DNA from: Nannobrachium achirus | Taxonomy: Eukaryota > Chordata > Actinopteri > Myctophiformes > Myctophidae | Reading direction: 5' to 3' | Assembly: GCA_963921795.1 (NCBI GenBank) | Contig: OY997640.1 | Coordinates: 47,238,881-47,302,880 of the forward strand | DNA length: 64,000 nt | Shown: positions 58,744 to 64,000 of the stretch, one piece after another | Numbering within the stretch: the first letter of the stretch is position 1 | Layout of the letters: each line of letters starts with the position of its first letter | Made by a program: the position numbers and the translations under genes | Notes under the pieces: generated by a model | The model's input: the letters and a program-made list of their open reading frames with translations, nothing else | The model's database searches: none | What the model was told of the DNA's origin: nothing

Positions 58744-58944
58744 TGTATATGTTATAACCATTTGAATGTTGTACATGTTGGCATTTAAAAAATAATCTGG
58801 ATGACTCATAAAGTGGTGCCAGAATTCTGACCTCTTTTCCTATTTCAGAACAAAAACAAAATAATTATTTTATCACCAGTAGCATAATGACTAATAGGGA
58901 ACACATTATAATATTCCAGAGAGAGCTACAGTATAATGATGACA

Positions 58945-59335
58945 AACAAATAATAATAATAATAATACAACTTTATTTGTATAGCACCTTTCATGACATG
59001 AAATGCAGCTCAAAGCGCTTTACAGAGCAGAAGATGAAGCACAAGTGCATAACAGAGAAAAATTAAAATAAATAAATAGATATAATATATAAATAAATAA
59101 TTAATTACAATAAAAATGTATTACAAACATGATTACAATAAAAAATTAAAAACATAAAACATTGAAGAACAATTTCAGAACAGTGCGGATGTCAATTAGC
59201 AGCACAGGGATTTAAACATTCAGCTAAAAGCAAGAGTAAAGAAATAGGTCTTGAGCTGTGCTTTAAAGCTATCCACAGAGGCTGCCTGTCTTAGGTGTAG
59301 TGGGAGTTTATTCCAAGCTCAAAGACTCACAGTAG
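58945..59335 (-). pseudogene. L2-like LINE 3' end, minus strand
   Basis: On the minus strand the end of a reverse transcriptase frame (TPTTPKTGSLCG and STAQDLFLYSCF-like pieces, matching LP-LR-A-SVDSFKAQLKTYFF with substitutions) is followed by an A-rich part. The tail is GTAAAGCGCTTTGAGCTGCA then GGTGCTATACAAATAAAGTT and (ATT)n. Heavily decayed. Confidence 0.65.
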
Positions 59336-59620
59336 CCTACTTCAACTTGCCAAACAAAAACTGGGAGTTTTTTGCATGCTGCAATCCTAAAATGCACAGG
59401 TGGATAAGGCATGCCTATATTTCTCTAATAGCTGCCACTGATGGTATTGCAAAACTTTAAAATGTTTGGTATGAGGCAATAACCCCAGCTATAAACCTGG
59501 GATAGCGTCGTTCATTCCCAGTTAACGACCCAGTAGGAACAGATTGGGTAGAAAAACATCCTCATACAAAGAATAAACGTGCTTACAGTTCTACATCGCC
59601 GTTCCATTTTCCTCAGAGAC

Positions 59621-59919
59621 ATGTTGGCTGTGATTGCAACCTTTCTTCTCGTCCTGTCTGTGAGCCGGGCAGCTCCCCTTACCTGCGAGGACTTGGTCAG
59701 GCCACGTGGTCAACTGGACTGCTGCCGTCTGGAGGGAAGATGGACGCTGCTCGCTGGCAGCATAAGTCACCTGGCTTCCCTGGAGGCCCTTAAAGACAGA
59801 GACAGCATCACCATGGACTTCTCCCGCTCCTGTGAAAACACCACCTCCTACACCCAGGCCAACCGCCTCGCCGGCCAGTGCCAGTACCTGCCTTACAACG
59901 TCTCCATAGAGAGCAGCAG
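59621..59919 (+). CDS. Lipocalin coding exon 1
   Basis: 299 nt. Signal peptide, GxW motif and first N-glycosylation sites; ends ESSR with the Arg codon split AG/G across the intron. Confidence 0.87.
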
Positions 59920-60644
59920 GTAATCAGGCACGTGCACACATATACATCAAAGGGGGCTTGAGCCCCTGCCCTTTTATCCATCTGTAAGAATTGCCCTCTC
60001 TCCAGACCATGAATGGCAGTTTTTACTATGGTGAAAGAAATGCAAATGCCTCCTTTCCAAGCCATACCTGAAGGCAGCATTCAAGAGAATTGACTTGTCC
60101 AAACTCTCCTGAACTTGAATGCCTCATCTTATGTTGAAAGAATTGCCCTCTCTGTGTAGAAAAGCATGCCATACATACGCCACATCTCCAGTATTGACTT
60201 GATTGCGCTTGGTTCAGTATGGTATCAAGCTCCGAAAATAGCCGACCTCCAAGCATCACAACGCGTCGCAGCGCGGCGCGTTGTGATGCTTGGAGGTCTG
60301 CTATTTTCGATATTTTCATAAAAAAATCTGAATTAACATTCTCTGCACGTCCCTGCAGGTTTACCTTCCACGCCGGGGGTCGTTTCAACCTGAGCGGAGC
60401 CTTCCTCCACACGTCCTGTGCGGACTGTCTGGTGGTGCGCTGGGACGTGGAGTCCTCCCGGAGGACCTCTCTGGATGTCTACCTGCTGAGCAGGAGCAGG
60501 AGGGAGGCCACGCCGGAAGAGATGGAGGAGTACCAGGCTCAGCTGGAGTGCCTGGGGCTTCCCCCGCCTGTCCTGATGGATCCCACCAAGGAACTTTGTC
60601 CCCCACGAGGAGGACACACAGAGGCCCAGGCCGAGGTTCAGTAG
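59621..60644 (+). CDS. Small secreted lipocalin, two coding exons
   Basis: Joining 59621-59919 and 60359-60644 gives 585 nt and 194 residues, with donor CAG-GTAATC and acceptor CCCTGCAG. Residues 1-17 form a signal peptide (MLAVIATFLLVLSVSRA). C22 and GRW (39-41, LEGRWTLLAG) form the lipocalin GxW strand. Predicted N-glycosylation sites are N73 (NTT), N93 (NVS) and N110 (NLS). Eight further cysteines include C164 and C180 in the C-terminal ECLGLPPPVLMDPTKELCP, a motif of teleost orosomucoid/apolipoprotein M/toxin-binding-protein-like lipocalins. These bind small hydrophobic ligands in plasma or mucus. Which ligand applies here cannot be told from sequence. Two coding exons are fewer than in most lipocalin genes. 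Same strand as palm3, 4.2 kb downstream; no functional link implied. The upstream in-frame ATG at 59579 would bury the signal peptide, so 59621 is preferred. Confidence 0.85.
59948..60358. repeat. Repeat-filled lipocalin intron with core palindrome
   Basis: 59948-60316 is a paralogue of 23937-24292. The core at 60233-60309 has 37-bp arms with two mismatches (CGAAAATAGCCGACCTCCAA plus GCATCACAACGCG). The last bases AACATTCTCTGCACGTCCC are identical to 7605-7623, so repeat sequence seems to reach to within 5 nt of the splice acceptor AG. Confidence 0.8.
60359..60644 (+). CDS. Lipocalin coding exon 2
   Basis: 286 nt, encodes FTFHAGGRFNLSGAFLHTSC through HTEAQAEVQ and TAG. Carries the remaining beta-barrel strands and the C-terminal helix/cysteine region. 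Confidence 0.87.
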
Positions 60645-60797
60645 CCTATAGTCGTGATTCAGATTCAGACTACATGGACAAATATTCTATGACTGGAGTG
60701 GTGACTAGTTTATTCATTCATATTCAGCAAGGTTGGAATTGAAAAATGTTCTTCATATTCACCCTAAAATCTATATTTAAACGAAGCTGTAATGTAA

Positions 60798-60803
60798 ATT
60801 AAA
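60798..60803 (+). terminator. Candidate lipocalin polyadenylation signal ATTAAA
   Basis: ATTAAA 154 nt after the stop codon in an AT-rich context; GT-rich sequence (TTGTGTGTCTGT) follows at about 60843. Confidence 0.5.
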
Positions 60804-60844
60804 TTATTTATTATCAAGTTATGTCCTGCTTCTGTCCTGTTATT

Positions 60845-61224
60845 GTGTGTCTGTATCTCATTCGATGAAAGATCCCTAGGGAGTTAATTCAATGACAAAA
60901 TACATGTTTCTAAATTCATCTTAATTGTTGGAAACCGGCAAGTGCCTATTTCTTAGATGTTTGGCTTATAGTTTCTGTAAGTTAATACAAACAAATACAG
61001 TATATGTGCAACTAAATGAAATTAAACAATCGTGTTTTTGTTTGCTGCACTCTGTGTGTTTAAGTGACTGTGAATGGGTGAGTGTGTCCCTATTCTGGTT
61101 GTGCCATAATAGATGAACATTTGGTGAAAATAACAGTTCTACAAGAGAATAGATTTGTTGTGGAGGAAAAAAAGAACGGGACAAAGTACAGTACTGACCC
61201 CTGGGGGACCCCAGTCCATGATGT
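60845..61224. other. Intergenic stretch without recognisable gene
   Basis: AT-rich unique sequence, no domain in any frame. Confidence 0.4.
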
Positions 61225-61605
61225 ACTACTAACCCTTGGGCCAGTTCTGGCCCGTGGCACAATTTTGACTGGCCCACCAATCAATCAAGCAATCAATCAA
61301 AAACAATCTTAGACAGAATTAAGTTATTATCTTATCTTTAGCCTAATAATTACCTTAGTATTACATGAATAATCATCTGGGATGGGGAAACTGTGTGCAC
61401 TGTGCACTCATTCAGAGCAGCAGCAAAGATGAGCCTTGGCAAGTGCCAAAAAGTTGATGGCGAGAACCGGCACTTTAACCCAAAATGGATGGATGCTTTT
61501 GCTTTCATTTTATTATCGCATGCAAAAATTCAACTGGCCCCTTGCCATGTTTGTGATGTGGCCCACAGGTCCCGCTATTTGAGTATCTCTGGTGTACAGG
61601 GTGTG
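61225..61605 (+). mobile_element. hAT/Charlie-like remnant
   Basis: TTGGGCCAGTTCTGGCCCGT and TTGACTGGCCCACC near the left, GTGGCCCACAGGTCCCGC and TTGAGTATCTCTGG near the right: typical of hAT elements with GGCCC-rich ends. They enclose a transposase fragment. Confidence 0.6.
61429..61550 (+). pseudogene. hAT transposase N-terminal fragment
   Basis: From the ATG it reads MSLGKCQKVDGENRHFNP then KWMDAFAFILL, close to the start of the GTF2IRD2-like/Charlie-type hAT transposases (K-R-K-V-D-EN-R-F---W). No catalytic domain follows. Confidence 0.55.
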
Positions 61606-61672
61606 GTGGTCTTCCTCAGACAACAGTGACACTCGGAAACTGCAGATCTGATATCTCTGTCTTTGAACATTA

Positions 61673-62843
61673 TCTATCTATAAATGCGAGAAGTCTCTGT
61701 CTGTCTGCGTGTGTGTCTGTCTGTAATCCGCGTATCTCGAGAACCGTTCGTCCCACCGGCTTCAGATTCGGCACGCGCGTTCCCCGCCGCGGCACGGAGT
61801 GCAGTGCCGCGCCTCGACCCGACCCGGCGCGCGGTTTTCCCGAACCGGCGCGAAACGTTCGGAATCTCCTTATGCGGGGTTGATTGTTGACATCAGGCTG
61901 TTTCTGAGGAAATCGGCGAAAGCTCTGACTCATTGTGACATCACTTCGTAAAAGGCTCTGACATCACGTACGCCACATGAGTCAACAAAAAATCTCTGTG
62001 AGTGTGTATGTATGTAGGTAATCCGCGTATCTCGAGAACCGTTCGTCCCACGGGCACGCGCGTTCTCCATATATGGGCATAAAATGAATGCCCCCATATG
62101 AGAACCGTTCGTCCCACGGGCACGCGCGTTCTCCATATATGGGCATAAAATGAATACCCCCATATATGGGCATAAAATGGATAAAGGGACACAGACAGAC
62201 AGATTCAGAGATCTCCATATATGGGCGTGAAATGGACGCAAATAGACAGATATCTCCATATATGGGCATATATGGGCATAAAATGGACCCAGAACTATAT
62301 GGACGCAAATGGCATATATGGGCATAAAATTTACGCAGAATCACAAAGATCTCCATATACGGGCATAAAGGGACACAGACAGACACACAGACAGACGGAT
62401 ACAGAGATCTCCATAAATGGGCATAAAATGGACGCAAATGGCATATATGGGCATAAAATTTACGCAGAATCACAAAGATCTCCATATACGGGCATAAAGG
62501 GACACAGACAGACAGATTCAGAGATCTCCATATATGGGCGTGAAATGGACGCAAATAGACAGATATCTCCATATATGGGCATAAAATGGACCCAGAACTA
62601 TATCTGCAGTGATCTCCATATATGGACATAAAATGGACGCTGACAGACAGACAGATAACAGATATCTCCATATATGGGCATAAATGGACACAGGCAAACA
62701 GATGGTCAAAACGGGTCCTATGACAACAGGTATAATGGGGTTTGCATTAAAGGGCGGGGCATTCATTCCCTATTTACATTGTTCCGAGTTGGCCAGGTCG
62801 CCGACTAGACGCTGGGCCGCCCGAAGGGCGGCCCAGCTTCTAG
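61673..62843 (+). mobile_element. Non-autonomous Helitron with CTAG 3' end
   Basis: 5' TCTATCTATAAATGCGAG, then GTCTGTCTG and TATCTCGAGAACCGTTCGTC (motifs of fish Helitrons). The 3' end is a 12-bp-stem hairpin GCTGGGCCGCCC-GAA-GGGCGGCCCAGC followed by TTCTAG and then T. No target duplication is seen. It encodes no Rep/helicase. Carries internal minisatellites and a CpG-rich segment at 61745-61860. Confidence 0.82.
62030..62720. repeat. Minisatellite of CATATATGGGCATAAAATGG units
   Basis: Units of about 20-60 bp built on ATCTCCATATATGGGCATAA, GGACGCAAAT and CACAGACAGACAG. 62037-62097 is repeated at 62098-62160. About 130 bp around 62300-62420 is repeated at 62425-62540. The long open frames here on both strands are repeat translation. 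Confidence 0.9.
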
Positions 62844-63129
62844 TTTAAAATAATGGGCTTAAGTCCATGTTGAAAGTGGACTGTTTAAGTGAGCGTGTGC
62901 ATGGTATGCAAATGGGAGTGCACTGCACAAAGGTTGTTACTGGGAGGTGGTGGTGGTGGGGGTGGGGGGGGTCGGTGTTGAGAGGCTTAAGTAATCCACA
63001 TTGTACAGTACAATGTGTGTGATTGAACTACACCTCTATACTGAACCAAACAAATCTTGTGTTCTCATAACTGTGGACCTGGAGCGTTTCTGGAGAACCA
63101 GCTAACAACAGAACAGGTATGTACACCTC

Positions 63130-63520
63130 TATGTTTCTACCTATAATGACCTGGAGGAGTGCATGTAGAGTATCAATACTGCAATGTATAGATACAGCCT
63201 ACTGTCTCTGTTACCATTAAAAGTCCTGTATTCATAATGTACTTGAGTAAAAGCACAAAGGTGTTGGTATAAATGAAAGTATCAATGTACTTAAAGTACC
63301 AAAAGAAGAAAGTATTAATTGTGCAGTTTTCTTTGGAAAATGGCATACATGTATATAAGGTTGAAGTGGGTAATGTCTATGTTTTGTAATAATAATCAAA
63401 ATCTAGAAAGTAGTAACTAAAGTTTTCAAATAACTGTAGTGGAGTGACAAAAGTGCAATATTTACCTTTGAGATAGTGTAGAATTAAAATGATTGAAAAT
63501 GGGAAACAACCTGATGTCAT
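63130..63520 (-). mobile_element. hAT-like element fragment, minus orientation
   Basis: AATGTACTTGAGTAAAAGCA, ACTTAAAGTACCAAAAGAAG and CTAAAGTTTTCAAATAACTG match the family body in reverse. GGTTGAAGTGGGTAATG at 63360 is the TTAACCAC MITE end at the same internal position as in the other copies. Confidence 0.7.
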
Positions 63521-63524
63521 CAAT

Positions 63525-63705
63525 ATTAAGTGTGTGTGACAGAGTCACTTGCAAATGAATTCTGTCCTTGATCCTTTTATGCCCGAATATGGAGATCCCT
63601 GATGTCATCAATACTAAGCCCATTATCTGAGAATGCCCATATATGGATATATTGTGTCAGCCTCTGTTGTTTCAGCGCGACTTCGCCCTTTAGGGCGAGA
63701 AAGTA
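63525..63705. repeat. Possible short rolling-circle element
   Basis: GATGTCATCAATATTAAG and ATGGAGATCCCTGATGTCAT units shared with 43600-43760, ending in a hairpin TTCGCCCTTTAGGGCGAG and AAAGTAG before TTT. The hairpin-plus-T end resembles the two Helitron-type 3' ends in this window but ends TAG preceded by G. Confidence 0.45.
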
Positions 63706-64000
63706 GTTTGAAAATAGCTGAGGTGATGTGAGGATGTGCTATTTGCCAGACCCATGAAATGGGTAGGCCTACATAAGCAAATGTCGGTCTGTCCCTTTTC
63801 TATATAAAGGGTATATATGATGATGACATGATGATGACATGCCTACAAAAGGCATGATGTCATAAATGATGATGACAGACAGGGGGTCTGGCACAACCAG
63901 GTTGACCTGGTCTAGTTTATACAAAATGTTCACCTGTCCTATCCTATGTCCTATATGACATGACCAGAGGCCAGGACGTCAGGTTGACAGTAGTTAAAGG
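63706..64000. other. Window end, short tandem repeats
   Basis: AAAATAGCTGAGGTGATGTG at 63713 is a core-like remnant. GATGATGACAT repeats at 63817-63875. No gene. Confidence 0.4.

Noticed and set aside
61982-62671. 229-codon minus-strand frame and overlapping plus-strand frames
   Set aside because: Direct translation of the Helitron minisatellite (repeating FYAHIWR-like units); open in several frames because the repeat lacks stops.

Overview
The window is nuclear DNA from a ray-finned (teleost-type) fish. It is dense in dinucleotide microsatellites and non-autonomous DNA transposons, with tRNA-derived SINEs, L2-like LINE tails and two Helitron-type elements. It carries spliced vertebrate genes with long introns. 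The species cannot be named from the sequence alone.

Two protein-coding genes can be supported, both on the + strand. The first is a paralemmin-3 orthologue (palm3). Its seven coding exons lie between 36502 and 55427 and join in frame into a 519-residue protein. That protein has an N-terminal coiled coil, a long acidic disordered region and a C-terminal CQCCSVM lipidation motif. A possible non-coding first exon with a TATA-like box lies far upstream (about 11484-11875). The second gene is a small two-exon secreted lipocalin (59621-59919 joined to 60359-60644, 194 residues). It resembles the teleost orosomucoid/apolipoprotein M/toxin-binding-protein-like lipocalins.

Layout: 1-36500 has no recognisable coding gene and is built from microsatellites, MITEs, hAT-type elements, SINEs, a decayed LINE and a 3.4-kb-spaced inverted duplication. 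36500-55430 is palm3, whose introns carry the same repeats. 55430-57600 is its probable 3' UTR and downstream region. 59600-60800 is the lipocalin gene. 61200-64000 holds a hAT remnant, a Helitron with internal minisatellites and further hAT pieces.

The most unusual feature is one palindromic module. Each arm reads approximately AATAGCAGATCTACAAGC followed by TCACAACGCG. I recognise it, as both arms or one arm, at about 40 places in 64 kb. It sits at the centre of short TTAA-flanked MITEs (ends TTAACCACTTRARCCCTA). Those MITEs are in turn embedded at the same internal position in several copies of unrelated hAT-like families, many of which still have perfect 8-bp target duplications. The module therefore appears to have spread both by its own mobility and by hitchhiking. 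Copies lie in the lipocalin intron 49 nt before the splice acceptor and in the likely palm3 3' UTR. A second theme is microsatellites placed right at palm3 splice sites: CA repeats directly after two donors, and a GU-rich tract in place of a normal polypyrimidine tract before coding exon 4.
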